A stretch of DNA of 64,000 nucleotides, taken from Thalassotalea euphylliae. GTDB lineage: Bacteria > Pseudomonadota > Gammaproteobacteria > Enterobacterales > Alteromonadaceae. Numbering within the stretch: position 1 is the first letter of the stretch; each line of letters begins with the position of its first letter. The DNA lies in contig NZ_QUOT01000001.1 of the NCBI RefSeq assembly GCF_003390375.1, positions 3,968,001 through 4,032,000 of the forward strand, given 5' to 3'. This document shows, piece by piece, positions 16,247-26,662 of the stretch. Under the pieces are notes generated by a model, which was given only the letters and a program-made list of their open reading frames with translations, searched no databases and had not been told where the DNA came from. Position numbers and translations under genes: made by a program.

Positions 16247-19144
16247 ATGTTTAACAACACTAAAATAGCTAAAGCTGTTCGCTTAGCTGTGGTTTTTGGT
16301 GTGTCATCAGTAACCACAATAGCTGCCAACGCACAAAACGTGCAGGCGAATGAAGACGAAGAAGTGATCCAAGTGACAGGATCTCGTATCGCGCGTTCAG
16401 AACTGTCTCAGCCGACACCAGTCGTAACCCTAGAAGCGAGAGATATTCAAAAATTTGGTACGCCAGATTTAGGTAGTATTTTAAGTGAATTGCCAGCTAT
16501 TGGCGCGGGTGATTCACTTATTGGTAATAATGATGACAATGCTGTTGCAGGCACTAGTTCTGCCGATTTACGTAGTTTAGGTGCCTCACGCACCTTAGTG
16601 CTTGTCAACGGTAAGCGTCATGTTGCTGGTAACCCAGGTGAAGCGACGGTTGATTTATCAACAATCCCAGCAGGGTTGATTGAGCGAGTTGAAGTGATAA
16701 CCGGTGGTGCTTCTGCTATTTATGGCTCTGATGCCGTTTCTGGTGTTATTAACGTTATCTTGAAAAAAGACTACGATGGTTTTGATTTTAATGTTACAGG
16801 TGCCAAGTCTACCGAAGGTGTTAATTCTCGAAATCACACGATTAGTATTCTAGCAGGTACTGATTTAGAGGATGGTAACGTAACGTTTTTTGCTAGTTAT
16901 GATCGCATTGGTGAAGTGTTGGCAACTGATATTCGCCAGTACGACAATTGGGGAACCGTAATCAACCCACTTAACACGGGCGAAGATGATGGTATTGCTG
17001 ACCGTTTACGTGTCACCAATGTCATGTCTGAGTTAATCCATGCTAATGGCGTGATTAACCCATTTGGCGGTGCGGCAGGGCTATGGGTGTTTGACGATGC
17101 AGGTAACCCATTAAGACAAGTTGAACGTGAAAATACCAGCAGCTTTGCGTTCGGTAATTTCCCTGATGGCTGTGACTATTGTTTTTCACCAGAGAACTAC
17201 GAGAATTACTCGCCAGAAGTAGAGAAGGTTAACCTTAGCTCAACATTAACTTACGACATCACAGATAACATTACTTTCAATGGTGATGTTAAGTTTGTGC
17301 GCTCAGACATTAAGCAGCAATTCCAGCCATCATTCCGTTTTGGTAATATCAGCATTAATGTAGAAGACAATGCCTTTTTAGACCCAACACTTCGTCAAAC
17401 ACTGCTGGATGCTGGCCAAAATACAGTTTCTATGGCGAAATTCTTTGATGAGTTGGGTAACCGTTCAGCAGACAACCGTCGTGAGTTGTTCCGTTACACC
17501 GCTGGTTTCAATGGCGCATTTACATTAAGCGAAACCGATTTTGATTGGGAGCTTTACTACGTTTACGGTAAAACTACCAATACCCGTAACACACTTAACG
17601 ATCTAATCCCGAGCAACTTTGCGTCGGCTGTTGACTCAGTCATTGATCCTGCAACGGGTGAAGCGGTATGTCGCAGTCAGTTAGCGAGTGCACAAGGCGA
17701 AGGTTATGAAGACCCTGCAAAAATCAATCCTGCAGAATGTGTTGCGTTCAATCCGTTTGGTCAAAGCAGCTCGCAAGCAGCAAGAGATTTTGTTTCTGCT
17801 GATGTAACGCGCAAGGATGAAATAACGCAGGAATTTATCGGCGGTACATTAGTATTTGATACGAGCGAGTTTTTTGAGCTTCAAGGTGGTCCAGTTGGCA
17901 TTGCGACTGGTTTTGAATATCGTGAGGAAACATCAGGTTCAACAACTGATGAACTAACTAAAGGCGGATTCTTAACGAGCGCCGCAACGCCTGACTCATA
18001 CGGTGAGTATGATGTTAGCGAGTTTTTCATTGAAGTTAGCCTACCACTATTATCGGGTGTTGCATTTGCCCACGAGTTAACACTTGACGGTGCATTTCGC
18101 AGCGCAGATTACTCGCATGCAGGTACTGCAGAAGCTTGGAAAGTCGGGTTAATGTATGCACCATTCGAAGACCTGCGTATTCGTGGTACGTTAGGTGAAG
18201 CGGTTCGTGCACCGAATATCACAGAAGCGTTCGATCCGTTATCACCGGGTTTTGCTAACGTAAATGACCCTTGTGACGTTGACAATATTACTGATGACGC
18301 AGATCGTGTTGCGAACTGTGCGGCACTTGGTATTCCATCAGGTTTTGAAGCAAATGATAATGTATCTGTAGATTTGCTGTCAGGCGGTAATGCTAACCTT
18401 GAATCTGAAGAATCTGAATCTCTGACTATTGGTGCCGTCTGGACACCATCATATATCGAAGATTTCTCTTTAACCCTAGATTACTACGACATTGAAATTA
18501 CAGATGCGATAACTTTCGTTTCAGCACAAAATGTTGTTGATAACTGTGTTGATGCTACTGGTGGTTTAGATCAAGGCTTTTGTAGTCAGGTAGACCGTGA
18601 CCCTGTGACCAATGATATTTCATTAGTACGCTCTGGCTATTTGAATGCTGCAGCATTGAACACTAAAGGTATTGAAGCACAAGCTCGATACGTGACGGGA
18701 CTTGGCGCCGTCAATCTGCCGGGTGAAGTAACAATGAACTTATTGGTAAACAAGTTATTAGAGCTAGAAGAGTTTGAATTCCAAGATCGTCCAGATGAAA
18801 TCAACGTGGAAGATGGTGAAGTGGGTGATCCAGAGTGGCAAGTGCGTTTTGGCGCTGATTACCAGCTAGATGATTTAACCGTTAGTTGGTCATCTCGCAT
18901 GATTGATCGAAGCTTTACATTGGATATTTCACCAACGGGTGATACACCAGAAGATACATCACCTGCATTTGTTGGCACTATTATTACTCACGACTTAGGT
19001 TTCAGCTACCAAGTGTCTGATACCATTGCAGTCAATGCGGGTATTCGTAACCTAACGGATAAGTTAGCACCGGGTTATATAACGAATGCACTTTATGATC
19101 TTGTAGGCCGCAGAGCCTATGCGGGTATCAATATCTCGCTATAA
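16247..19144 (+). CDS. TonB-dependent outer-membrane receptor
   Basis: A 965-residue receptor: signal peptide (about 1-29, ending ANAQN), TonB-box region with EEVIQVTGSRI (about 39-49), plug domain with LRSLGASRTLVLVNGKR and VEVITGGASAIYGSDAVSGV, then a large beta-barrel ending in a strand that finishes with leucine (AYAGINISL). It resembles the large receptors common in Alteromonadales and Caulobacterales that take up peptides or glycans; the substrate cannot be read. Codon use is ordinary compared with the second receptor at 20862. A terminator follows 27 bases downstream, so it is probably a single-gene unit. Confidence 0.92.
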   Translation: MFNNTKIAKAVRLAVVFGVSSVTTIAANAQNVQANEDEEVIQVTGSRIARSELSQPTPVVTLEARDIQKFGTPDLGSILSELPAIGAGDSLIGNNDDNAVAGTSSADLRSLGASRTLVLVNGKRHVAGNPGEATVDLSTIPAGLIERVEVITGGASAIYGSDAVSGVINVILKKDYDGFDFNVTGAKSTEGVNSRNHTISILAGTDLEDGNVTFFASYDRIGEVLATDIRQYDNWGTVINPLNTGEDDGIADRLRVTNVMSELIHANGVINPFGGAAGLWVFDDAGNPLRQVERENTSSFAFGNFPDGCDYCFSPENYENYSPEVEKVNLSSTLTYDITDNITFNGDVKFVRSDIKQQFQPSFRFGNISINVEDNAFLDPTLRQTLLDAGQNTVSMAKFFDELGNRSADNRRELFRYTAGFNGAFTLSETDFDWELYYVYGKTTNTRNTLNDLIPSNFASAVDSVIDPATGEAVCRSQLASAQGEGYEDPAKINPAECVAFNPFGQSSSQAARDFVSADVTRKDEITQEFIGGTLVFDTSEFFELQGGPVGIATGFEYREETSGSTTDELTKGGFLTSAATPDSYGEYDVSEFFIEVSLPLLSGVAFAHELTLDGAFRSADYSHAGTAEAWKVGLMYAPFEDLRIRGTLGEAVRAPNITEAFDPLSPGFANVNDPCDVDNITDDADRVANCAALGIPSGFEANDNVSVDLLSGGNANLESEESESLTIGAVWTPSYIEDFSLTLDYYDIEITDAITFVSAQNVVDNCVDATGGLDQGFCSQVDRDPVTNDISLVRSGYLNAAALNTKGIEAQARYVTGLGAVNLPGEVTMNLLVNKLLELEEFEFQDRPDEINVEDGEVGDPEWQVRFGADYQLDDLTVSWSSRMIDRSFTLDISPTGDTPEDTSPAFVGTIITHDLGFSYQVSDTIAVNAGIRNLTDKLAPGYITNALYDLVGRRAYAGINISL

Positions 19145-19170
19145 TCGCTTAGACAAGTAAATGAAACAAA

Positions 19171-19199
19171 AATGCCAGCAAACAAAGCTGGCATTTTTT
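19171..19199 (+). terminator. Rho-independent terminator after the first TonB receptor
   Basis: Perfect nine-base stem AATGCCAGC (19171-19179) with GCTGGCATT (19187-19195), seven-base loop, then a T run. Confidence 0.85.
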
Positions 19200-19295
19200 A
19201 TGGTGCAAATTTAATTCATCAATTGTGATTAACTTTAGTGCTTAACTTTGAATTAGGCGTTTCAACATCGCTGGCACTTCAATATCTAAATTGTG

Positions 19296-20075
19296 TTAGC
19301 CATTAAACCAAGCTTGCCATGCGAGGTTGAGGGAAATGATACACACTACAAAAATAAACACCGGTCGAATAAATCGACTGCCAAATCGAATAGCAGAATG
19401 TGCGCCTACCCATGCACCAAGCATTAGAAATAAGCCCATGGATATACCAAGCAAGACATTGACATGCCCCAAGTAGACAAATGTTGCTAATGAGCAAATA
19501 TTGCTAACAAAATTACACGATCTTGAAAGGCCAGAGCTGAATAATAAGTTCATCTTGTATAAAGCAGAGCTTGATGCCATCCAAAACGCACCGGTGCCCG
19601 GACCCGCAACACCATCATAAAAACCGAGCAATGTACCTTGGCACATTTGTTTTCGTTGAACTTCCTTTGAAGGTTTAGGCAGTCCCATTTGATCGTTACA
19701 AACATTTTTCGCAATGAGTGTGTAGATGGCTGTAGCCATAATCAATATGGGTAGACCTCGCTCTAACCATTCTGTTGAAATATGGCTGACAACAAGTGTT
19801 CCCAAAACTGCTCCAATCGCGGTAAAAGCTAGCGCGTATCGCCAAAAGCTGGGATTAAATAACTTTTTACGATAGAAGGTAAAAGAGGCAGTTAAAGTAC
19901 CAAAGCTTGAAGCTAATTTGTTAGTGCCGAGAGCAACGTGTGGTGGCAAGCCAGAAGCGAGTAGGGTAGGAACGGTTAACATTCCGCCGCCACCAGCAAT
20001 CGCATCAATAAACCCAGCAATAAACCCGACTGCACATATTATTACCCACATGCTGATGTCTAATACTGGATCCAT
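19296..20075 (-). CDS. TSUP-family permease (TauE/SafE, YfcA-like)
   Basis: A 259-residue inner-membrane protein with about eight hydrophobic segments arranged in two repeats. The family motif DAIAGGGGMLTVPTLL followed by LGTNKLAS in the first repeat and DGVAGPGTGAFW in the second are clear. TSUP proteins export or import small sulfur or organic anions such as sulfite, sulfoacetate or taurine; which one is not visible. It is convergent with the first receptor and divergent from the second. A link to the nearby sulfotransferase is only a guess. Confidence 0.85.
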   Translation of the reverse strand: MDPVLDISMWVIICAVGFIAGFIDAIAGGGGMLTVPTLLASGLPPHVALGTNKLASSFGTLTASFTFYRKKLFNPSFWRYALAFTAIGAVLGTLVVSHISTEWLERGLPILIMATAIYTLIAKNVCNDQMGLPKPSKEVQRKQMCQGTLLGFYDGVAGPGTGAFWMASSSALYKMNLLFSSGLSRSCNFVSNICSLATFVYLGHVNVLLGISMGLFLMLGAWVGAHSAIRFGSRFIRPVFIFVVCIISLNLAWQAWFNG

Positions 20076-20861
20076 TAACTAACCTCGAAAATAGCGAAAG
20101 CGCGAGTATATCACGGTTTTTTTCATCGCTTTCGACCGAATTTGCATAATTCATGTCTAATAAATTGAATAAACACTTCAATATGCCTTCTGCCAGTCTA
20201 ATGTTTATTTTTGATATATTGAAATGGCACTTGGAGAGTATTCTATAAGGTTTAGGCTGTTGAGTTTGATGGCTTCTAGAGTTGTCTAAGCTCGATACTC
20301 AGTAAAAAAACAGCTAAACGAATACAAAATGTGCAGTCGAACGCAAGGCGTTCTAAGAAGGAAATAAGATTTCTGGCATAGCTACCTAGCGTTTACAAAT
20401 TTAGTAACATGTAAAAATAGTCAAATTGTTAACTTAGGTTTACATATTGTTTTTTTCTTCTAACGCCTTATTTTTCCTACTCTACATATAAGCAAGTAAT
20501 AAATGCTTAATTCCTTTTTTGACTAAAAATCAAAGTAAAACATGGGTTTATGTGGTTGCTGTAAATCTAAGATATATCATTTAGCGATAAGTATACCCTT
20601 TGTTTATATCTCATTTAATAGTTTGTCGAGAACTTTGGGTGGTTATAAAACCATCAGCCATCAAATGTAATAAATTGTTTTTGCATGTTTCTAGTTGTTA
20701 GATTTGTTGCCCATTCGTAGTAAATGGTGTTGACGCTTTAAATGGAATCCGTTTAATATCCTAAGCGACAGATCAGGTCCTAGACCGACAGAAAACTGAC
20801 AAGGCAACATAGCCTTGCACTCAAAAAACTAAAATCACGAAAGTGATCCAGGGAGTAAAAA
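20076..20861. other. Long regulatory gap upstream of the second TonB receptor
   Basis: A 786-base AT-rich region without a supported gene. It contains a candidate promoter (20730-20759) and two leader hairpins: CAAGGC/GCCTTG (20800-20817) and ATCAC-GAAA-GTGAT (20834-20847). The second sits directly before the CAGGGAG ribosome site. Long leaders like this are common before strongly expressed genes. Confidence 0.5.
20730..20759 (+). promoter_or_regulatory. candidate sigma-70 promoter of the second TonB receptor
   Basis: TTGACG (20730-20735) and TAATAT (20754-20759) are separated by 18 bases. This would give a leader of about 95 bases containing both hairpins. Chosen by eye. Confidence 0.4.
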
Positions 20862-23684
20862 ATGTATCAAAATAATAAGCTTACACGCGCTGTAAGACTT
20901 GCTATTGCGGCCGGTGCGGCAACAACAGCAATGGCAATGCCAGCATCTGTAGCATTCGCTGAAGAAGCAGCTGAAGAAGGCGTAGAACGCATTCAGGTAA
21001 CTGGTTCTCGTATCAAGCGTCAAGAATTAACAGCTGTTACGCCAATCATCGAAGTAGACGCGCAAGAATTCGCTATTTCAGGTAACTTAAACGTTGAGCA
21101 AAAGCTAGCTGAATTACCATCAACTCTTCCTTCATTCGGTCCTAGTTCAAACAACCCTGGTGACGGTACGGCAACAGTTGATTTACGTGGTTTAGGTACT
21201 TCACGTACGCTAGTAATGGTTAACGGTCGTCGTTGGATCCCTGCACGTCAAGATGGTGTTGTGGATTTAAACACTATCCCAGCTTCTTTAATTGAAAATG
21301 TTGAAATCATCACTGGTGGTGCTTCTGCGGTATACGGTTCAGATGCATTAGGTGGTGTTGTTAACTTCAACATGAAAGATGATTTCGAAGGCGTTGAATT
21401 CTCAACTCTTTACGATATTACTGACGAAGGTGACGCAGAAAAGTTCAACCTAGATATGACAATGGGTGGTAACTTCGCTGATGACCGCGGTAACGCAGTA
21501 GTTTATTTAGGTTACTCAAAGCGTGAAGCATTGTTCCAAGGTGACCGTGACTTCTCAAGCGTTGCATTAACTGAAAGTGGTGATGAATTAGTTCCAGGTG
21601 GTTCTTCAGGTGTTCCAGGTACTCGTATTTTCGGCGGCCCAACACTTGCTGACGGTACTGTATTAGGTACATTTGGTCCAAACGGTGAAGGTTTGCCTTG
21701 GGTTGAGCCTAGCTCACGCTTCAACTACGCACCAGATAACTTCTTACAACTTCCTCAAGAACGTTACTCTGCAAGTGCTTTCGCTCACTTCTATGTGACT
21801 GACGAGCACCGTATTTACACTGAAGTTTCATACATTCGTAATGAAGTTCCTCAAGAACTAGCGCCAACTCCGGCATTTACTACGATTGAAATTAACCCTA
21901 ACAGTGCATTCTTCTCTCCTGAAGTTCAACAAGCATTCTTGAACAGCGGTGAGCTAAATGACGACGGTAACTTCGAAGCATTTATTGGTCGTCGTATGGT
22001 TGAGAATGGCTCACGTCAATCAATCGATACACGTGACGCGTTCCGTATTCTATTAGGTGTTGACGGTTACATTAATGACGACTGGTCATACGATGTATTC
22101 TACAGCCGTTCAATGCTTGACCAAACTAACTTATTAAACAATGACGTTTCTGCTTCTCGCTTTATCCAAGCGGCGTTAACTAACGATGCAGGTACTGAGT
22201 GTCAAGACCCTTCAGGTGGCTGTGTACCAATTAATATCTTCGGTGCAGGTAACATCTCACAAGAAGCTGTTGATTTCGTAAACGTTGGCGCATCAAACGT
22301 TACAAACGTAACACAAGAAGTATTTATGGCTAACGTAGCTGGTACTACTCCTTGGACACTTCCAGGTGCTCAAGAGCCAATCGGTTTAGTATTTGGTTAC
22401 GAGAAGCGTCAAGACGAATCTTCATTCCGTCCAGATGAATTCTTAGCATCAGGTGACGTACTTGGTTTCAACGCTGGTGAAGCAACAGTAGGTAGCTACT
22501 CATCTGACGAATTCTTCACAGAGATTTCAATTCCTGTACTTTCAGGTAAAGCATTTGCTGAAGACTTAAGCCTATGGGGTGCTGCACGTTTTGCTGATTA
22601 CTCAAACATCGGTAACGTTGAGTCTTTCGCAGCAGCAGTTAACTGGGCACCAACAGAGTGGATCTCTACTCGTATCGGTTACCAACAAGCGGTTCGTGCG
22701 CCAAACGTATCTGAATTATTCTTAGGTGCATCTAATGGCTTCCCTGGTGCGGTTGATCCTTGTTCTGCAGACGGTTTCCAAGCTGGTGTTACTGACGTTG
22801 CACTTTGTGAAGCAACTGGTGTTCCAGCTGGTCTAGTAGGTAACTTCGAGCAAGCTAACTCTCAAATTGAAGGTTCATTCGGTGGTAACACTGAACTACA
22901 AGAAGAATCTTCAGATACCTTCACTGTGGGTGTTGTTGTTCAACCGATGGACGGCCTAGATTTCACTATCGATTACTTCTCAATCGAAATTGAAGACGCG
23001 ATTGCATCTTTTGGTGTTAACAACACGCTTAACGTTTGTTACAACGTTGCACAAGACATCAATGACGTAACTTGTCAAAACATTACACGTCGTACAGACG
23101 GTAACGTTTCACTTGTTAAGTCTCTTAACGAAAACATTGGTTTAATTGAAACTTCAGGTATCGATTTCAACATCACATACAACACTGAATTTGACTTCGG
23201 TTTATTCGGCAACGGTTCAAGCTTAAACGTTCAGTTCCGCTCTACGTTCTTAGACAAGTTCGAACAAACTCCAATTGCTGCGTTACCAGATCAAATCAAC
23301 AAGTGTGACGGTTACTTCGGTAACACTTGTGGCGCACCACGCCCAGAGTTCCAATCTAATACTCGTATTAACTGGACAACTGGTGACCTAACGCTATCTG
23401 CATTAGTTCGCTACATCGGTGAAACTGAAGATGACCAAATCTCAGAAGGTACTGCTACAGCTGATGAGCTAGTAGTTTCAGAGTTAGACTCTAAGATCTA
23501 CCTAGACCTTTCAGCTGCATATGTTGTAAGCGATGCACTAAAAGTTAACTTCGGTGTTAAGAACATTCTTGATGAAGAGCCGCAGTTACTTGGTGACTCA
23601 CAGCAACAAGCTAACACTTTCCCAGAAGTATACGACGTATTCGGTCCACGCTTCTTCCTAAGCGGTACTTACACATTTAACTAA
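20862..23684 (+). CDS. TonB-dependent outer-membrane receptor, strongly expressed type
   Basis: A 940-residue receptor. The signal peptide ends near AFAEEA; a TonB-box-like ERIQVTGSRIKRQE follows, then the plug with LRGLGTSRTLVMVNGRRW and VEIITGGASAVYGSDALGGV, and a barrel ending SGTYTFN with terminal aromatic-type closure. The codons are strikingly uniform (GGT, CGT, AAC, GAA, TTC), as in the ribosomal genes of this window, which suggests high expression. The ribosome site CAGGGAG is strong. It precedes a set of oxygenase, methyltransferase and sulfotransferase genes; whether it imports their substrate or is itself modified is unknown. Confidence 0.92.
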   Translation: MYQNNKLTRAVRLAIAAGAATTAMAMPASVAFAEEAAEEGVERIQVTGSRIKRQELTAVTPIIEVDAQEFAISGNLNVEQKLAELPSTLPSFGPSSNNPGDGTATVDLRGLGTSRTLVMVNGRRWIPARQDGVVDLNTIPASLIENVEIITGGASAVYGSDALGGVVNFNMKDDFEGVEFSTLYDITDEGDAEKFNLDMTMGGNFADDRGNAVVYLGYSKREALFQGDRDFSSVALTESGDELVPGGSSGVPGTRIFGGPTLADGTVLGTFGPNGEGLPWVEPSSRFNYAPDNFLQLPQERYSASAFAHFYVTDEHRIYTEVSYIRNEVPQELAPTPAFTTIEINPNSAFFSPEVQQAFLNSGELNDDGNFEAFIGRRMVENGSRQSIDTRDAFRILLGVDGYINDDWSYDVFYSRSMLDQTNLLNNDVSASRFIQAALTNDAGTECQDPSGGCVPINIFGAGNISQEAVDFVNVGASNVTNVTQEVFMANVAGTTPWTLPGAQEPIGLVFGYEKRQDESSFRPDEFLASGDVLGFNAGEATVGSYSSDEFFTEISIPVLSGKAFAEDLSLWGAARFADYSNIGNVESFAAAVNWAPTEWISTRIGYQQAVRAPNVSELFLGASNGFPGAVDPCSADGFQAGVTDVALCEATGVPAGLVGNFEQANSQIEGSFGGNTELQEESSDTFTVGVVVQPMDGLDFTIDYFSIEIEDAIASFGVNNTLNVCYNVAQDINDVTCQNITRRTDGNVSLVKSLNENIGLIETSGIDFNITYNTEFDFGLFGNGSSLNVQFRSTFLDKFEQTPIAALPDQINKCDGYFGNTCGAPRPEFQSNTRINWTTGDLTLSALVRYIGETEDDQISEGTATADELVVSELDSKIYLDLSAAYVVSDALKVNFGVKNILDEEPQLLGDSQQQANTFPEVYDVFGPRFFLSGTYTFN

Positions 23685-23718
23685 TCAATAGTTAATTGTA
23701 AGACAAACGCTTAAACAA

Positions 23719-23747
23719 AAATGGTCAACTTAGGTTGGCCATTTTTT
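23719..23747 (+). terminator. Rho-independent terminator after the second TonB receptor
   Basis: AAATGGTCAAC (23719-23729) pairs with GTTGGCCATTT (23734-23744), with one G-T pair, a four-base loop and a T run. The downstream gene at 23884 therefore probably has its own promoter or depends on read-through. Confidence 0.8.
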
Positions 23748-23883
23748 ATTACTTATTTAATTGAATTCAAAGCAAAATAACGTTTAAAAACTTGCCTTAT
23801 ATCAATAGCTAACACTGTTAACTTAGCGTGATTTCATTACAATAAAGTGAGCACATAGTTTCCGTTAGAGTTCTATATCATCA

Positions 23884-25701
23884 ATGAATACCCATCGTTT
23901 AGTGCAAACACTGCAAAGCTTGCAGCGAGCCATGCAAGCGCGTCAATTTGAGTTTGTGGTTACAGAAGCGAAGAAGTTAGAGCATGATTTTCCAAACCAA
24001 CCAGATGTTTTTCACATACAGGCTCTTGCGCTAAAACAGATGGGTAAATTTGAAGAGTCCAAGCAAAGTTTTGACGCGTGTTTGGCACTCAACAAAAAGC
24101 AGCCGCAAGTGCTCAACAACTATGCAAACCTCTTGGCTGCTAATCACTATGAATATGAAGCTGAGCAATATTACAAAGACGCTATCAAAATAGATACCGA
24201 TTACCTTGATGCGCATAAAAACCTTGCAATAGCGCTACTTAATCAACGTAAACTTGCTGAAGCATTAACAGCCGTTGAGCGAGCAAAGAAGCTCGCTCCC
24301 CAAAACACATCAGTACTGACGGTCACGGCTGATATCTATAGAGCACAAGAAAGCTTCGAACAGGCAATAGCTCAATATCAACACGTGCTGAGCATTAACC
24401 CTAACTATGTAAATGCTTTACATAACCTTGGGCTCACTTACAAATTAATAGAACAACATGATCATGCCTTTGCTTATTTTAATAAGGCCAGAGAGCTGGC
24501 GCCGCAACTAAGCCAAATAGACTTTAATCTGGCAAACACATTGTTTGAACAAGGAAAATATGAACAAGCAGAGCAGTTCTATTGGAGCGCTTTGAACAAA
24601 AAGCCTAATGATATTGAAGTTCACCAAACGCTTAATGAATTCTATTGGCAACGTAACCTGAAAGATAAATTTGGTCATAGCTTTAAGCTTGCGATTGAAC
24701 ATTTTCCAAAAAGCATAGAGATACGTCATGCCTACGCTGAGGCAATGTTTGAAGCCAAACAGTACGATAATGCCGAGCAAATTATCAACAGTGCCAAGCA
24801 GGTTCAAATCACGAGCCAGCTACTTCATACCGAAGGAAAAATTTATGCTGTAAGGGAAGATAACGCAAAAGCGGTAGCGTTGCTCGAGCAAGCGATTGGT
24901 AAACACTTTTACATGGATCTCGCGCTGGATCTCATCAATGTCTGTATCGTCAATGCCGATTATCAAAAAGCGCTCCACTACATCGCACAGGCGGAGTTGA
25001 GGGAGCCAAATCATCAATTGCTTATTGCCTATAAAAGTACCTGTTGGCGCTTAGTTGGTGATGAGCGTTATCACTGGTTGATTGATTACGATAAATTTGT
25101 CAAACCATATCGTATTGTGGCACCAAACGGCTATCAATCGACAGATGCATTTCTTGAAGAGTTGAAAACAGTACTCTTGTCGATGCACCAACTCGATCAG
25201 GCTCCGCTAAAGCAAACCTTAAAAAATGGCACTCAAACGCCGGGGCGCTTGCTACATAAAAAACATCCGGTTATTGCTAGTCTTAAGCAAGCACTAAGCA
25301 ATATTGTTTCTGAGCACATAGGTTCATTGCCTGATGATAATACTCATCCATTGCTATCACGTAAATCGCCTAAATTTGCCTTTGCAGGTTCTTGGTCGGT
25401 GAGGCTTAAGCCAAATGGCTTTCACGTTAACCATGTTCACCCTGCAGGTTGGTTAAGCTCAGCGTTTTATGTGTCCCTGCCTGAATTGTCATCGGTTGAG
25501 CAACCTCAACATGCAGGTGCGATTAAGTTTGGTGAAACGTCGATGCAGCTTGGTGAACGAGAGCATGTTGCTAAAATAATTCAACCCGAGGCGGGAACCT
25601 TAGCACTTTTCCCATCTTATGCGTGGCATGGCACTGTGCCATTTCAAGGTGATGAGCACGAATTTAGACTGACATCACCTTTTGATGTTGTGCCGCTTTA
25701 A
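23884..25701 (+). CDS. TPR protein with C-terminal putative 2OG-Fe(II) oxygenase domain
   Basis: A 605-residue protein without a signal peptide. Residues 1 to about 400 are tetratricopeptide repeats (such as ALHNLGLTYKLIEQHDHAFAYF), probably a peptide-binding scaffold. The C-terminal 106 residues fit the TIGR02466-type 2OG-Fe(II) oxygenase: WSVRLKPNGFHVNHVHPAGW with candidate ligands around H514-H519, WHGTVPF with H582, and EFRLTSPF with R595 for oxoglutarate. A hydroxylase acting on a protein or peptide bound by the TPR arm is inferred; the substrate is unknown. Starts the modification cluster; a methyltransferase follows. Confidence 0.82.
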   Translation: MNTHRLVQTLQSLQRAMQARQFEFVVTEAKKLEHDFPNQPDVFHIQALALKQMGKFEESKQSFDACLALNKKQPQVLNNYANLLAANHYEYEAEQYYKDAIKIDTDYLDAHKNLAIALLNQRKLAEALTAVERAKKLAPQNTSVLTVTADIYRAQESFEQAIAQYQHVLSINPNYVNALHNLGLTYKLIEQHDHAFAYFNKARELAPQLSQIDFNLANTLFEQGKYEQAEQFYWSALNKKPNDIEVHQTLNEFYWQRNLKDKFGHSFKLAIEHFPKSIEIRHAYAEAMFEAKQYDNAEQIINSAKQVQITSQLLHTEGKIYAVREDNAKAVALLEQAIGKHFYMDLALDLINVCIVNADYQKALHYIAQAELREPNHQLLIAYKSTCWRLVGDERYHWLIDYDKFVKPYRIVAPNGYQSTDAFLEELKTVLLSMHQLDQAPLKQTLKNGTQTPGRLLHKKHPVIASLKQALSNIVSEHIGSLPDDNTHPLLSRKSPKFAFAGSWSVRLKPNGFHVNHVHPAGWLSSAFYVSLPELSSVEQPQHAGAIKFGETSMQLGEREHVAKIIQPEAGTLALFPSYAWHGTVPFQGDEHEFRLTSPFDVVPL

Positions 25702-25759
25702 TAGGTGACCCCAAAAAAGCCGTTCCCATCACGGCTAGGTGATTTAAACGATATTTTTT

Positions 25760-26662
25760 ATGATGAAAAAACAACAAGCTTGGCATCAATACTGGCAACA
25801 AGGCCAACAGCAAAGCTGCATTGCTAGCGACAGTGAGCAACGTCTAGTAAAAAAACTTTGGCTTGATTGGCAAGCAACACTTCCCAAACAAAGTACTATT
25901 TTAGATTTAGCGACGGGCAATGGCGCGGTTATCGCCAATTTACTAGACGGTGACAAAGTAAGTGAACATCGATATATAGGCGTTGATTACGCCCAAATAA
26001 ATCCTCAAGGTATTATTGGACATTTCGAAGAGCAAGTAACTTTTCTTGGTGAGGTAGATTTAGCAAACTTACCATTTGCTGATCATTCAGTTGATGCGGT
26101 TACTAGCCAATTTGGTTTTGAGTACGCTGCGCAAAATAGCGCAGTATCAGAGATTGCTAGAGTGTTGCGCAATGGCGGATGTTTTCAGTTAATCATTCAT
26201 CATGCAAATGGTGAGATTGTTAAAGCTAATAAGCTACGGCATAACGAAATTAGTTTGTTGATGGCAAGTGATGCGCTTATTGAAAATGCTCAAGCGTTAG
26301 CAGCCAGTAAACTCTCACTTGAGCAGATAGAAACTAAAGCTCAGCGCTTTATTCAACAGCATCAAGGCAGCTTATCAAAGAGTATTACAGGTCAGGTACT
26401 AGAAAGCATTAATCAAGCGGTACTTGCGATACAACAGGGGAATTATAGCAGTGCTAAAAGTATGATGAGTTTACTTGCTAATAAGCTGTCAGCAGAGCAG
26501 GTGAGGCTAGAACAATTACTTAGTGTTGCGAAATCTGAGAATGACATTAAAACACTTGTGAGTGAGTTACAGTCTTATGGCATGAGGTGCCACAATTCAA
26601 GTGTTTTAACCGAAGATAAGCTTACTTTTGCTTGGCTAATTCACGGAGTTAAAAATGGCTGA
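25760..26662 (+). CDS. Class I SAM-dependent methyltransferase
   Basis: A 300-residue cytoplasmic protein. Motif I is TILDLATGNGAVIANL, the acidic loop YIGVDYAQ, and post-I/IV regions LPFADHSVDAVTSQFGFEYA and EIARVLRNGGCFQLIIHH are typical of the methyltransf_11 type. The second half is helical and family-specific, perhaps substrate-binding. The start may be 25760 or 25763; the ribosome site is weak. Its last eight bases overlap the next gene, so it is coupled to the AspH-like hydroxylase. Acceptor unknown. Confidence 0.82.
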   Translation: MMKKQQAWHQYWQQGQQQSCIASDSEQRLVKKLWLDWQATLPKQSTILDLATGNGAVIANLLDGDKVSEHRYIGVDYAQINPQGIIGHFEEQVTFLGEVDLANLPFADHSVDAVTSQFGFEYAAQNSAVSEIARVLRNGGCFQLIIHHANGEIVKANKLRHNEISLLMASDALIENAQALAASKLSLEQIETKAQRFIQQHQGSLSKSITGQVLESINQAVLAIQQGNYSSAKSMMSLLANKLSAEQVRLEQLLSVAKSENDIKTLVSELQSYGMRCHNSSVLTEDKLTFAWLIHGVKNG

